Of a stretch of 56,266 nt of DNA, positions 21,923 through 30,284 are shown piece by piece. The stretch is from Thalassolituus marinus. GTDB lineage: Bacteria > Pseudomonadota > Gammaproteobacteria > Pseudomonadales > Oceanobacteraceae. How positions within the stretch are numbered: the first letter of the stretch is position 1; each line of letters opens with the position of its first letter. Both the position numbers and the translations under genes were made by a program. The DNA lies in assembly GCF_020320395.1 (NCBI RefSeq), contig NZ_JAEDAH010000102.1, forward strand, positions 58,900 to 115,165. The letters are read 5' to 3'. Below the pieces are notes generated by a model. That model saw nothing but the letters and a program-made list of their open reading frames with translations, made no database searches and was not told where the DNA came from.

Positions 21923-22924
21923 ATGATTATGCCCAAGCCACGGAAGCAACAGGTGTCCATTGAAGATACGCCCTACTATCACTGCGTTTCACGCTGTGTT
22001 CGCCGAGCATTTCTTTGTGGAACCGACTCTGTTACCGGTGAGAGTTATGAGCATCGTCGAGGCTGGCTTGAGAATAAACTCTTAGAACTCCCTCAAATGT
22101 TTGCTATTCAGATTGCTGCATATGCCATCATGAGCAATCACTACCATGTTGTTCTTTATGTTGATTCTGATTCCAGTAAGTCCTGGACTGATGAAGAAGT
22201 CATTGAGCGCTGGCACTCGCTGTTTAAAGGAAACCTGCTGTCTCAGCGCTTTATGCGCGGCGATGAAATGAATAAAGCCGATCTGGCAAGACTCCAGATA
22301 TACATTACCGAATGGCGTACTCGGCTCACTGATATCAGCTGGTTTATGCGGGTTCTGAACGAGTCCATTGCTCGTGAGGCCAATCTGGAAGATGATTGCA
22401 CCGGCAGATTCTGGGAAGGTCGCTTCAAATCACAAGCTCTGCTTGATGAAGCAGCACTCGCTGCCTGTATGGCCTATGTTGATCTCAATCCTGTTCGAGC
22501 CTGTATGGCAAAAACTCCGGAAGACTCTGACCATACATCGATTAAGTGCCGAGTAGAAAAAGCAAAAACAGCTCACACCCCTAATCACTTACATCAACAA
22601 CCTAAAGAGCTACTGTCCTTTGCCGGAAATCCCCGTCAGGCTATGCCTAAAGGCATCGCAATGAAGTTGACCGATTATCTGGAACTGGTGGATGCAACCG
22701 GGCGAATTATACGCGAAGACAAACGCGGCTTTATTTCTGACAGTTCTGAGAAAATTCTGGAACGACTTGGATTAGATAAAGATCGCTGGCTAAGCATGAC
22801 GCAGAACTTCGAGAATACCTTCAGCACCTTTGCTGGCAACGAACAAAAACTACGCTCGACCTGCGAGAGGCTACAGTACCAGCGCCCACCAGGGCTGAAT
22901 CGTTGCCGAACAGCCTTCGGCTAG
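21923..22924 (+). CDS. IS200-like (Y1/RAYT-type) transposase
   Basis: This 333-residue protein belongs to the Y1 HUH-transposase superfamily, in the long REP-associated branch. Family marks are YYHCVSRCVRRAFLCG near the start, the HUH metal motif in MSNHYHVVLYV, WEGRFKSQAL, and the catalytic-tyrosine region ACMAYVDLNPVRA. Full length, with no frameshift. Starts at 21923 or 21929 are both possible. Its last 49 bases lie inside a 250-bp direct repeat, so a short stub of the C-terminus is duplicated downstream. The product probably nicks single-stranded DNA at hairpins. A small hairpin, AGCC-TTC-GGCT, overlaps its stop codon region and is repeated. Confidence 0.88.
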   Translation: MIMPKPRKQQVSIEDTPYYHCVSRCVRRAFLCGTDSVTGESYEHRRGWLENKLLELPQMFAIQIAAYAIMSNHYHVVLYVDSDSSKSWTDEEVIERWHSLFKGNLLSQRFMRGDEMNKADLARLQIYITEWRTRLTDISWFMRVLNESIAREANLEDDCTGRFWEGRFKSQALLDEAALAACMAYVDLNPVRACMAKTPEDSDHTSIKCRVEKAKTAHTPNHLHQQPKELLSFAGNPRQAMPKGIAMKLTDYLELVDATGRIIREDKRGFISDSSEKILERLGLDKDRWLSMTQNFENTFSTFAGNEQKLRSTCERLQYQRPPGLNRCRTAFG

Positions 22925-23125
22925 AGCACCTTCCCTCATAATTCCATAACAATCAGGCACATCTGAGGGCTTGCTGCGCCTGAAATTCCGCCCCTAACAG
23001 CATAACTCATAGCATTGGCTTAGCCACACTATGCAGCCATGCTGCCCAAGGAACATGGATATATCAACACGTAGCATCCAACAACCAAAACTGGATTTTC
23101 TTAGAGTGGCTGTCCTTTTTATTGC
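22876..23125 (+). repeat. 250-bp direct repeat, copy 1 (transposase 3' end)
   Basis: By eye this is identical to 23129-23378, with three bases (TCC) between the copies. It holds the last 49 bases of the transposase gene and 200 bp of downstream non-coding sequence, including the AGCC-TTC-GGCT hairpin. It probably marks the right end of the mobile unit. Confidence 0.95.
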
Positions 23126-23128
23126 TCC

Positions 23129-23378
23129 GTACCAGCGCCCACCAGGGCTGAATCGTTGCCGAACAGCCTTCGGCTAGAGCACCTTCCCTCATAATTCCAT
23201 AACAATCAGGCACATCTGAGGGCTTGCTGCGCCTGAAATTCCGCCCCTAACAGCATAACTCATAGCATTGGCTTAGCCACACTATGCAGCCATGCTGCCC
23301 AAGGAACATGGATATATCAACACGTAGCATCCAACAACCAAAACTGGATTTTCTTAGAGTGGCTGTCCTTTTTATTGC
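23129..23378 (+). repeat. 250-bp direct repeat, copy 2
   Basis: This is a perfect tandem copy of 22876-23125. It carries only the C-terminal stub of the transposase, so it cannot be expressed as a gene. A relic of the secreted-protein gene begins two bases after it ends. Confidence 0.95.
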
Positions 23379-23379
23379 C

Positions 23380-23440
23380 GGTTATCGAACTCAAGCATAG
23401 TGCCCTACAGCGCACCGCCCGAATAAATAACCGGCTGATC
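23380..23440 (-). pseudogene. 61-bp relic of the secreted-protein gene
   Basis: These bases match 20925-20985, inside the gene at 20788-21465, in the same orientation with one mismatch out of 61. On the coding strand the change turns a CAG glutamine codon into TAG. No other part of that gene is seen here. The relic abuts transposase-end copy 2 on one side and unrelated sequence on the other, which points to an old duplication cut down by transposition or deletion. Confidence 0.9.
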
Positions 23441-23555
23441 TGTAGTGGTCAAACTGTCGAGTAGATAGTATTAGCCAGATAACGTCATAAATAACAGACT
23501 CACTCAAATACCCAGACCAGCATCACAATCCCTAACATAACTGTCATGGCCAAAC

Positions 23556-23584
23556 TTAACCTCTACGAGACGCTGTGGTATGGT
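23556..23584 (+). promoter_or_regulatory. Candidate promoter of the unknown gene pair
   Basis: TTAACC (23556-23561) and TATGGT (23579-23584) are separated by 17 nt and lie 34 nt before the first gene of the pair. Each hexamer matches consensus at four of six positions. A GGGAAA ribosome site follows just before the ATG. Confidence 0.4.
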
Positions 23585-23617
23585 CCGCCATAACCAGACA
23601 ACATCAAGGGAAACGAT

Positions 23618-24841
23618 ATGGAAGTCTGCATCAAAGGCAATGAAGCCATTTTTCAGGGGCAGCCATGGAAGCAAATCAGCCCGCCCGATCAAGGGATGAA
23701 AGTGTTCGTGCCAAAGAGCGAACACTCAAACTACAACCGCCTGAAAAACAAAGCCAAGACGGACTTCCACGCAGGCTACCTGCTATCCCAACTCAACAGT
23801 CTGAATAACCGCCATGGATTACTCCGCAGTAGCGTTAGTCGATTCAAGCCAACAGAACATAAGCTTGAAATAGATGGTGGCTATATCTGCTACAGCATGG
23901 CCAACGGTTGTGTGTTTGTGCAAGACTATGATCTTGCCCGAAATAAATCCGAAAACAAAACTGCACTCTACTCTGTATCGCACAATAAAGATCGTAGATC
24001 GGAGTGGTCGACAATGGAAACCAAGCGAGTTTGGTCAGAGCACATTGCCGTGAATGGTGGTTTTGAAGATCTAAATACCGCAGTCAACACCATGCCCCCC
24101 TTCATTGAAAGGGGATACAAACCAGATACAACCCAATCATCTATAGAAAGCTCTGGTTTTACGATCTTCTATAACAATTGTGGCGGTGGTTTAGACTCCA
24201 GCTTTAGAGAAGTGTTTGACGCATCTATCGTTAACCCCAAGGGCGGATCGGAAAACGCTAAGAAGCTTGCTCAGATAATCCGCATTGAAGCGAGAGCTGG
24301 TAAAGAGCTTAACTGGACCCTGCATGAAAAAGGCCATGCGCTCTTCAAACGTGCACTTCAGATTGCCTTGAAAGAGCTTTCGCCGAAAGAGATCGAAAAC
24401 CTCGGTAAGCAGAAAGTATTCTATGCTAACCCAACGATGAACCTCTCTGTCATCGACCACTACCGCAAGAAAGCAGGCATGCAACTGGCTCCACAGCGAC
24501 CATTGATGAACGAGATGAACTTGTCACAAACTTGGGGGACAGGAAACGCCATCAGTGAAATTCATGTTTCAGCACGGCAGATGAAGGAGCAAGGCGAAAA
24601 CGGCCTACGCAACCTGACACCAGGCCAACTTACCGCCACTGGTTTTAAACGCACTATGATGGCAGCCGTAGGGGCTAGTCCTTACCTGATACCGGAAGCA
24701 GCACTATCTGTTCAAGCTGTTTCGTTTGCTACTGGCTGGGCCGCACTGGTTATGTCTAATTTCGGAGCCAACTCAAAAGTAATCGAAAATGGTGGTGATA
24801 TGATCGACCACACAATCAACCAGCTTCGTCAACGAGCCTAA
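23618..24841 (+). CDS. Unknown 407-aa protein, first gene of a coupled pair
   Basis: I do not recognise this protein. It has no signal peptide. Residues 181-250 (FTIFYNNCGGGLDSSF, then NWTLHEKGHALFKRAL at 232-247) resemble in layout the stretch around the nucleophile elbow of alpha/beta-hydrolase-like secreted effectors. The usual H-S-Q-G-G is replaced by H-E-K-G-H, so an active lipase is unlikely. A hydrophobic segment lies at about 352-380 (PYLIPEAALSVQAVSFATGW), long enough for one or two membrane passes. The ATG follows GGGAAA. It lies next to transposon debris and has a lower GC feel than flanking operons. The next gene starts two bases after its stop, so the two are likely a functional unit such as effector and immunity. 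That is inference only. Confidence 0.7.
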   Translation: MEVCIKGNEAIFQGQPWKQISPPDQGMKVFVPKSEHSNYNRLKNKAKTDFHAGYLLSQLNSLNNRHGLLRSSVSRFKPTEHKLEIDGGYICYSMANGCVFVQDYDLARNKSENKTALYSVSHNKDRRSEWSTMETKRVWSEHIAVNGGFEDLNTAVNTMPPFIERGYKPDTTQSSIESSGFTIFYNNCGGGLDSSFREVFDASIVNPKGGSENAKKLAQIIRIEARAGKELNWTLHEKGHALFKRALQIALKELSPKEIENLGKQKVFYANPTMNLSVIDHYRKKAGMQLAPQRPLMNEMNLSQTWGTGNAISEIHVSARQMKEQGENGLRNLTPGQLTATGFKRTMMAAVGASPYLIPEAALSVQAVSFATGWAALVMSNFGANSKVIENGGDMIDHTINQLRQRA

Positions 24842-24843
24842 TA

Positions 24844-25647
24844 ATGTCATACCCTTTACTTGGCAGTGTTCGGTTCCCAAAATTAAAAGACGCGAAGCAA
24901 CGTTCTTTTAAGCTATCGGGTATCGAAGTCTCAGCAGCGCTAAACCCAACAGCCACGAAATGGGGGGTTCAACGTGAGCACTCCCCAAGTTTCAATTTAT
25001 ACGATCATGAAAAGTTCATTACTGATAAAGAATCTGTAGGTTACGAGACCTGCTATTCCAGTATATGGGATATAAAAGGTATCTTTGGACTGGGGATAAA
25101 ATCTTACATACAGTTCAGACTCTTAGTCGCCAAGTGTAAAGATGGACAAAACCTCTTTCTACCCGGTAAATTGTTAGACGTCGTTAAGTCCGAAACCTCC
25201 AGGCAATTCAATGATGAAAGGTATTACTTAGATGTAACGGCTCTACAGAATGTTGAAACCTGGGTAATCAATGATATTGAGTTTACTTATCATATGAATG
25301 AGGTGGAGCATTCTACTCACAGTAATTTCATTGAATACATATGGTCCGTTCCCATCACTGAAAATCACTATCTTCAGTTTTTATTCGGTTTCCCGAAAAA
25401 CGGAAAAACTGCTTCTCACGAAGCAGCAATCAGAAGCTACTGCACCTCTATCATGAAAACAGTCCAGATCGACTCTCCAGAGTGGGTTGGGAGAGAGAGA
25501 ACTACTACTGCATCATTATCGAAAGATACACATCAAGTCGACGACATAGAGCCTCTGATCTGGAAGCGAGAAGCAGATACAGGTTCATACCTGGATTTCA
25601 GAAGAGAAGCGGCCGAGAAGGCGAAACAAACCGAAGAGCAGCAATAG
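24844..25647 (+). CDS. Unknown 267-aa protein, second gene of a coupled pair
   Basis: I do not recognise this protein. It is soluble-looking, without signal peptide or membrane helix, rich in aromatic residues (many Tyr, Trp, Phe). It ends in a charged tail (REAAEKAKQTEEQQ) likely to be helical or disordered. The segment ENHYLQFLFGFPKNGKTASH, followed by an amphipathic helix (AIRSYCTSIMKTVQI), looks like the closing strand-helix unit of small immunity-type proteins, but this is a weak impression. It starts two bases after the upstream gene and has no ribosome site of its own that I can see, so translation is probably coupled. Confidence 0.7.
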   Translation: MSYPLLGSVRFPKLKDAKQRSFKLSGIEVSAALNPTATKWGVQREHSPSFNLYDHEKFITDKESVGYETCYSSIWDIKGIFGLGIKSYIQFRLLVAKCKDGQNLFLPGKLLDVVKSETSRQFNDERYYLDVTALQNVETWVINDIEFTYHMNEVEHSTHSNFIEYIWSVPITENHYLQFLFGFPKNGKTASHEAAIRSYCTSIMKTVQIDSPEWVGRERTTTASLSKDTHQVDDIEPLIWKREADTGSYLDFRREAAEKAKQTEEQQ

Positions 25648-25986
25648 CGCATGGGTTCTACCCCTTCGTGCTTTTCACACAACAGCTTGTTAGTGTGCGT
25701 GCGCACTTATCCTGGGCGACTCTTTCGAGAAACCCCACGTAACACATTGACCTGCCTGAGAAATCTTCCATAACTCAAAAATCCCTGCCAGAAATACGTG
25801 CACATCTGTCAATTCCAGCTTGCAGCACGTTATTGACTGATTTGAAGTTTACGTTACTACCCTCTGGCTAATCCGGCAAGTGTGAATATACGACCAAAAC
25901 GAAACAGGGCCGGCGCGATTCATTCGCTGCCGGCCCTGTAATAGATAGGTTTTGTGGAATATGCGTCAGTTACTGCAGAGCCTCGA
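25648..25986. other. 339-nt gap at the right edge of the accessory patch
   Basis: It separates the unknown gene pair from the convergent hydroquinone reductase gene. Apart from the terminator at 25904-25939 I see no gene, RNA or attachment site. No direct repeat linking it to the left edge of the patch was found by eye. Confidence 0.5.
25904..25939 (-). terminator. Terminator of the yqjG gene
   Basis: A perfect 11-bp stem (ACAGGGCCGGC / GCCGGCCCTGT) with extra GCGA/TCGC pairing inside the loop is followed on the minus strand by TTTCGTTTTGG. It lies about 47 nt past the reductase stop codon. Confidence 0.8.
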
Positions 25987-26943
25987 TCAGCCCTCTGGTC
26001 CCAGCGGCACAATACCAGACGGATTCAGGCTTTTAATCGAGTAGTAACCTGCTTTGATATGGTCCTGACGCACGGTGGCGGCGATGCCTGGCAGTGCGTG
26101 AATGCGCAGCATATAGCCATGTAACGCTTTCATGTCTTTCAGCATATTGCGGTTGCACTTAAACAGGCCGTGGTAGGCGCTATCAAAGCGAATGAGAGTA
26201 ACGAAGGTGCGGATATCGGTTTCGGTCAGGGTGTCTCCGAACAGATAGCGGCGGCCGTCGCTCAGACGCTGTTCCAGTTCATCCTGGGTGGCGAACACTT
26301 TGTGGTAGGCCTCTTCGTAAGCCTGCTGGGTCGTGGCAAAGCCGGCCTGATATACGCCGTTATTCAGGTCGGTGTAGATGTGTTCGTTCAGCGAATCAAT
26401 TTCTGCTGCCAGCTCTGCCGGATACAGGTTCAGTGTATTGCCGGTTAGGTGGTCAAAGGCGCTGTTGAGCATACGCACGATGTCGGCAGATTCGTTATTC
26501 ACCAGCCGGTCGGTTTTCTTGTCCCACAGTACCGGTACGGTAGCCCGGCCATTCACCTGCGGGTCGGCGTGGCTATACAGCTCGTGCATATAGCGTTTGT
26601 TGTGCAGGGCATCAGCGCTGGCGCCGGGGAAGCTGTGTTCGTCTTCGGCAAACTGCCAGCCCTGTTCGCTCAGTACCGGATTCACAATGCTCACGCTGAT
26701 CATGTCTTCCAGCCCTTTCAGCGCCCGTACCATCAGCGTGCGTGATGCCCAGGGGCAGATGTAAGCCACATACAGGTGGTACCGGCCCGGTTCGGCTTTA
26801 AAGCCGCCCTCGCCCGTTGGCCCGGCGCTGCCGTCGGCGGTAATCCAGTTGCGAAAGGTGGATGTCTGGCGCACAAAACGGCCGTCTTCGTCTTTGTTCT
26901 GAACCGGCTGCCAGTCCTGTGTCCATTGACCATTTACCAACAT
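25987..26943 (-). CDS. yqjG: Glutathionyl-hydroquinone reductase
   Basis: This 318-residue xi-class glutathione transferase uses glutathione to reduce glutathionyl-hydroquinones. The catalytic cysteine is in YICPWASRTLMVRALKGL, where the C-P-W motif is diagnostic of the YqjG/PcpF/ECM4 group. The NESADIVRMLN segment is the usual glutathione-binding E-S pair. Length is typical (about 320). It follows the DoxX gene by 60 nt on the same strand. The same neighbour pair (yqjF-yqjG) is known in E. coli, which supports a role in quinone or redox stress. Confidence 0.92.
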   Translation of the reverse strand: MLVNGQWTQDWQPVQNKDEDGRFVRQTSTFRNWITADGSAGPTGEGGFKAEPGRYHLYVAYICPWASRTLMVRALKGLEDMISVSIVNPVLSEQGWQFAEDEHSFPGASADALHNKRYMHELYSHADPQVNGRATVPVLWDKKTDRLVNNESADIVRMLNSAFDHLTGNTLNLYPAELAAEIDSLNEHIYTDLNNGVYQAGFATTQQAYEEAYHKVFATQDELEQRLSDGRRYLFGDTLTETDIRTFVTLIRFDSAYHGLFKCNRNMLKDMKALHGYMLRIHALPGIAATVRQDHIKAGYYSIKSLNPSGIVPLGPEG

Positions 26944-27003
26944 GATTGTGTCCTCCGGTGAATAGCGAAGCCTGCCGTAGCAGCAGGCCAGAGAATGGCT
27001 GTA

Positions 27004-27462
27004 TCAGCTCAGTTTGTTGCTGATAACGGCGTCTGCGGAGTAGCGACCTGCGCCGGAGAAGGCCAGTGAAATGGCAACCACCATCAGTACCAGTGCGTAC
27101 TCGTAACCGTTATTGGCCATAAACAGACCGTTACCGATGTGCACGCTGACCATTGCTACCAGCATGGTGAAGGCAGTTACCGCTGCCGCCGGACGGGTGA
27201 GCAGACCAATGGCCAGTGCCAGACCGCCGAAGAATTCTGCACTGCCGGCCAGTAATGCCATCAGGTAGCCCGGCTCCAGACCAATGCTGGCCATCCACTG
27301 TCCGGTGCCTTCCAGACCGTAACCGCCAAACCAGGCGAACAGTTTCTGTGCGCCGTGGGCAGCCAGTACCAGACCTACCGGTACACGCAGAATCAGAGCA
27401 GCCAGGCTGGCGCTGGCAGAGCTGTCGGATGCGAAAAGTTTTGTGATCAGTGCGTTGTTCAT
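27004..27462 (-). CDS. DoxX family membrane protein
   Basis: This 152-residue, four-helix inner-membrane protein belongs to the DoxX family (LILRVPVGLVLAAHGAQKLFAWFGG is the usual first helix and loop). E. coli YqjF is a relative, and it also neighbours yqjG. It is first in the two-gene minus-strand unit and its start is divergent from the LysR gene. The exact function of DoxX proteins is poorly defined; links to thiosulfate or quinone metabolism have been proposed. Confidence 0.88.
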   Translation of the reverse strand: MNNALITKLFASDSSASASLAALILRVPVGLVLAAHGAQKLFAWFGGYGLEGTGQWMASIGLEPGYLMALLAGSAEFFGGLALAIGLLTRPAAAVTAFTMLVAMVSVHIGNGLFMANNGYEYALVLMVVAISLAFSGAGRYSADAVISNKLS

Positions 27463-27622
27463 AGCGTATCTCCAGGATTATTTGTTTTGGCGGTGGCTGC
27501 GGCGTTGTGCCTGTGCCTCACTGCTTAACAACCACTTTAGCCATCAACGTATCCTTGATAAATATCGCCTTTATTGTTTAATTAACAACAATATATTGAT
27601 AGTTAGCTATCGGAGAATCAGG
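27463..27622. promoter_or_regulatory. Divergent DoxX/LysR control region with LysR-type box
   Basis: This 160-nt gap lies between divergent starts. It contains TTGTTTAATTAACAA (27574-27588), a 5-bp inverted repeat that includes a T-N11-A core, the usual LysR-type recognition pattern. The position fits control of DoxX-yqjG and of the regulator itself. Confidence 0.45.
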
Positions 27623-28531
27623 ATGGATCGCATCAGCGCTATGCAGGCGTTCGTGAATGTGGCGCACGAAGGCTCGTTCGCCCGCGCAGCCGAGCGGCTT
27701 CAGCTGTCGCCGCAACTGGTGAGCAAGTATGTATCGCAACTGGAAGACCATCTTGGCGTACGGCTACTGAACCGCACCACACGTAAGGTCAGCCTGACTG
27801 AAGCGGGCCAGAGCTATTTTCAGCGGGCCAGCCAGCTACTGATTGATCTGGACGATATGGAAAATGAACTGGGCAGCCTGCAACGTTCGGCACGCGGTAC
27901 GTTGCGCATTTCTGCGCCGGTGTCGTTTGGCATTCAGCACGCCGCTGCGCTGATTACCGATTTTCAGAAAGCCTACCCCGATGTGCAGGTGGACCTGAAC
28001 CTGAACGACCGCAAGGTGGATATTATTGAGGAAGGCTTCGATGTGGCGTTGCGTATTGGCCAGCTGAAAACCTCGTCTCTGATTGCCCGCCGGGTGGCGC
28101 CGGTACAGCTGGTGATCTGCGCATCGCCGCAGTATCTGGCGGAATACGGCGAGCCCACCAGCGTTGAACAACTGCAGGATCATCGTTACCTGAAGTACAG
28201 CTATCAGGAGAGCGACATCGTGCTGCACACCGCCGATGGGCAGCAGGTGCAGCCACAACTGAACGCCAGCCTGTGTGCAAATAACGGTGGTCTGCTGGCG
28301 GATGCCGCGATTCAGGGGGCAGGCTTTGTGATTCAGCCGACCTTTATTGTCGGTAAGGCGATTCAGCAAGGGCTGCTGAAACCGCTGCTGCCCGACTACC
28401 AGTTAGCGCCACTGGCGCTGTACGCGGTTTACGCCCACCGGCAGTTGCTGTCGAACAAAGTACGCTGTTTTATCGACTTTATTGACGGCTACTATGGTGA
28501 ACCACCCTACTGGGATCAGGCCGACGCCTGA
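27623..28531 (+). CDS. LysR family transcriptional regulator
   Basis: This 302-residue regulator has an N-terminal winged helix-turn-helix (MQAFVNVAHEGSFARAAERL, then QLVSKYVSQLEDHLGVRLLN) and a C-terminal type 2 periplasmic-binding fold. It resembles the AaeR/CrgA-like branch. The annotated start is ATG 27623, which has GGAG seven bases upstream and gives the normal family N-terminus. An in-frame ATG 180 bases earlier adds 60 atypical residues and reads back into the DoxX gene. It is divergent from DoxX-yqjG and probably controls them. Its 3' end overlaps the convergent gene by 16 bp. Confidence 0.9.
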   Translation: MDRISAMQAFVNVAHEGSFARAAERLQLSPQLVSKYVSQLEDHLGVRLLNRTTRKVSLTEAGQSYFQRASQLLIDLDDMENELGSLQRSARGTLRISAPVSFGIQHAAALITDFQKAYPDVQVDLNLNDRKVDIIEEGFDVALRIGQLKTSSLIARRVAPVQLVICASPQYLAEYGEPTSVEQLQDHRYLKYSYQESDIVLHTADGQQVQPQLNASLCANNGGLLADAAIQGAGFVIQPTFIVGKAIQQGLLKPLLPDYQLAPLALYAVYAHRQLLSNKVRCFIDFIDGYYGEPPYWDQADA

Positions 28532-30126
28532 ATCCAGCGGTAGTCCAGTAACGCATTCTGGCTGCTCTGCCAGCGCTCACGACTGTTACGCAGGGCTTCG
28601 ACCATGGTTTTCAGGCGATCGTATTGCTGCTGTTCCTCGCTCTGTACCATACCCTGTTCACTGGCATAGTCGGACAGCACATTGGCGACCTGCACGGCAG
28701 CATAGGATACCGACACACTGACACCGTGGTAGCCCGTTACGCTGTCGTTGCTGATGCTGAAGCCTTCCATGCTGTGTGCAACCCACGAGCGCATTTCCAG
28801 GCGGCTGCTGTCAGACACCCGATCGCTGGTCTGAGTGGTTTGCCATTGCGCAGTCACATTCAGCTGCGACCACTGGGCCGAGGCCATCATGCTGGATTCA
28901 GGTTGCTGGCGACGAATACGAATGGTTTCCAGGCCGTTCAGGTTGGGCACAAAGCCCAGGCCTACGCGGGTTTCCTCCTCGCGCTGATTGAGCAAGGCAT
29001 CATCGAACTGGAAAAAATTGAGGGGTGACTCCACCGTCAGCGGTTGCGCCTGCACGGCTTCACCTGAACTGTCTGTAACCAGCGCAGGTCCCTGCTGCAA
29101 CTGCGTGACTATCTGCTGTGCCTGCGGAACAAAGTTACGCAGATGAACTTCCTGCAATAGCAGACTCTGACCGGATTCGGCCAGCGCCACCCCGTTCTGT
29201 CTGATCTTGCCCTGATAGCTGCCATCGGCGGCGTACAGGTCGTAATCGGCGGCAACACTGTTCAGCCATAGCGCGCCAACGCCAGCCTCGCTCAGTGACT
29301 GCTGCAGCACAGAGCCATCGTCGGCAAAGGTCATCACCGCCAGCGAGGCGTACAGACTGTCATTTTCATCCAGCCAGCCGTTGCCGTCTTCATCCAGCTG
29401 ACTCAGCTCAGCAAAACCCTGGCCGCTCTGTGGGCCGAACATCTCGCTGCCGTCGTCTATCTGGCCATTACCATTACGATCAAACACCAGATAGCCGGTA
29501 CCCGATGCAGCCATCGCAACCTGATCTTTATGGCCGTCGGCATTCAGATCAAACTCGAAGGTCTGATCACTCAGCTCCACCACGCCGCCATTAAGGTTAA
29601 TCATCAGCGGGTCGATCAGGTTGATATTGCCCTGAAACAGGTTGCTCTGCTCAATTTCCGTGTTGCGCTGCATATCCAGCGCCAGCATAAAATCGATGCT
29701 ACGCCCGTCTGCCGTTGTCACCTGCCCCACAGCTTCAAAACTCAGCGCCTCACTCTGCTCCAGCTGCAGCACGCTGGTGACCAGCACCTCAGTCGATGCC
29801 ACGGCACTGCTGCCTTCAGCCGGAATACCGCGTACGGCACGCACCACCACATTCTGATCAATTACGCCGGAGGTCAGGCTCTGTGCCAGATAGCGGGACT
29901 CAATGTCGGTGTCACCACCGTCGGCATCGCGTACGTTCGCTACCGATGTCAGCGACTGAGCTTCATGGCGCAGGTAACGCTGGCTGAGCGTTATCTGAGC
30001 TGCGGAGGTATTGCCGTTACCATTGCCGTTTTCCAACACCTCGACGGTCGTCGATGTCAGTGCGGCCTGACTCTGGTCTGATCGCTGGACGCTGCTGAGC
30101 TGCACATTGGACTGTTCAATTTTCAT
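28516..30126 (-). CDS. Protein with EF-hand-like calcium loops
   Basis: This 536-residue protein of unknown role has a cluster of DxDGNGxxD-type loops at about residues 195-255 (DLNADGHKDQV, DRNGNGQIDDGSEMF, DEDGNGWLDENDS), as in EF-hand or VCBS-like calcium-binding modules. No signal peptide is seen at the N-terminus, which begins MKIEQSNVQLSSVQ. A few related proteins are thought to leave by type I or another leaderless route, but no transport genes are nearby. The C-terminal quarter is Gln/Ser-rich, with a possible coiled coil near 480-530. It is a single-gene unit, convergent with LysR. Confidence 0.72.
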   Translation of the reverse strand: MKIEQSNVQLSSVQRSDQSQAALTSTTVEVLENGNGNGNTSAAQITLSQRYLRHEAQSLTSVANVRDADGGDTDIESRYLAQSLTSGVIDQNVVVRAVRGIPAEGSSAVASTEVLVTSVLQLEQSEALSFEAVGQVTTADGRSIDFMLALDMQRNTEIEQSNLFQGNINLIDPLMINLNGGVVELSDQTFEFDLNADGHKDQVAMAASGTGYLVFDRNGNGQIDDGSEMFGPQSGQGFAELSQLDEDGNGWLDENDSLYASLAVMTFADDGSVLQQSLSEAGVGALWLNSVAADYDLYAADGSYQGKIRQNGVALAESGQSLLLQEVHLRNFVPQAQQIVTQLQQGPALVTDSSGEAVQAQPLTVESPLNFFQFDDALLNQREEETRVGLGFVPNLNGLETIRIRRQQPESSMMASAQWSQLNVTAQWQTTQTSDRVSDSSRLEMRSWVAHSMEGFSISNDSVTGYHGVSVSVSYAAVQVANVLSDYASEQGMVQSEEQQQYDRLKTMVEALRNSRERWQSSQNALLDYRWIQASA

Positions 30127-30284
30127 AACCTGCTCCCTGGCAGAAAGGCTCTGTCAGGGTATCGGCCAAAAATGAACCATCGTTAAGTATAAATAGTAAT
30201 AGCGCTATTAGTAACGAGAGGAAAGCGTGATTAAAAATCAGCCAGCAGGCCGATATTAAGACGAAAAGTGCAGGAAGACAGAGA

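Noticed and set aside
25482-25742. 86-codon plus-strand frame overlapping the end of the 267-aa gene
   Set aside because: Out-of-phase overlap without a ribosome site or family resemblance; the 267-aa frame is better supported by coupling to its upstream partner.
30197-30210. 14-bp palindrome TAATAGCGCTATTA upstream of the Ca-loop protein gene
   Set aside because: It may be an operator, but no regulator or second site supports it and palindromes of this size in A/T-rich gaps are not rare.
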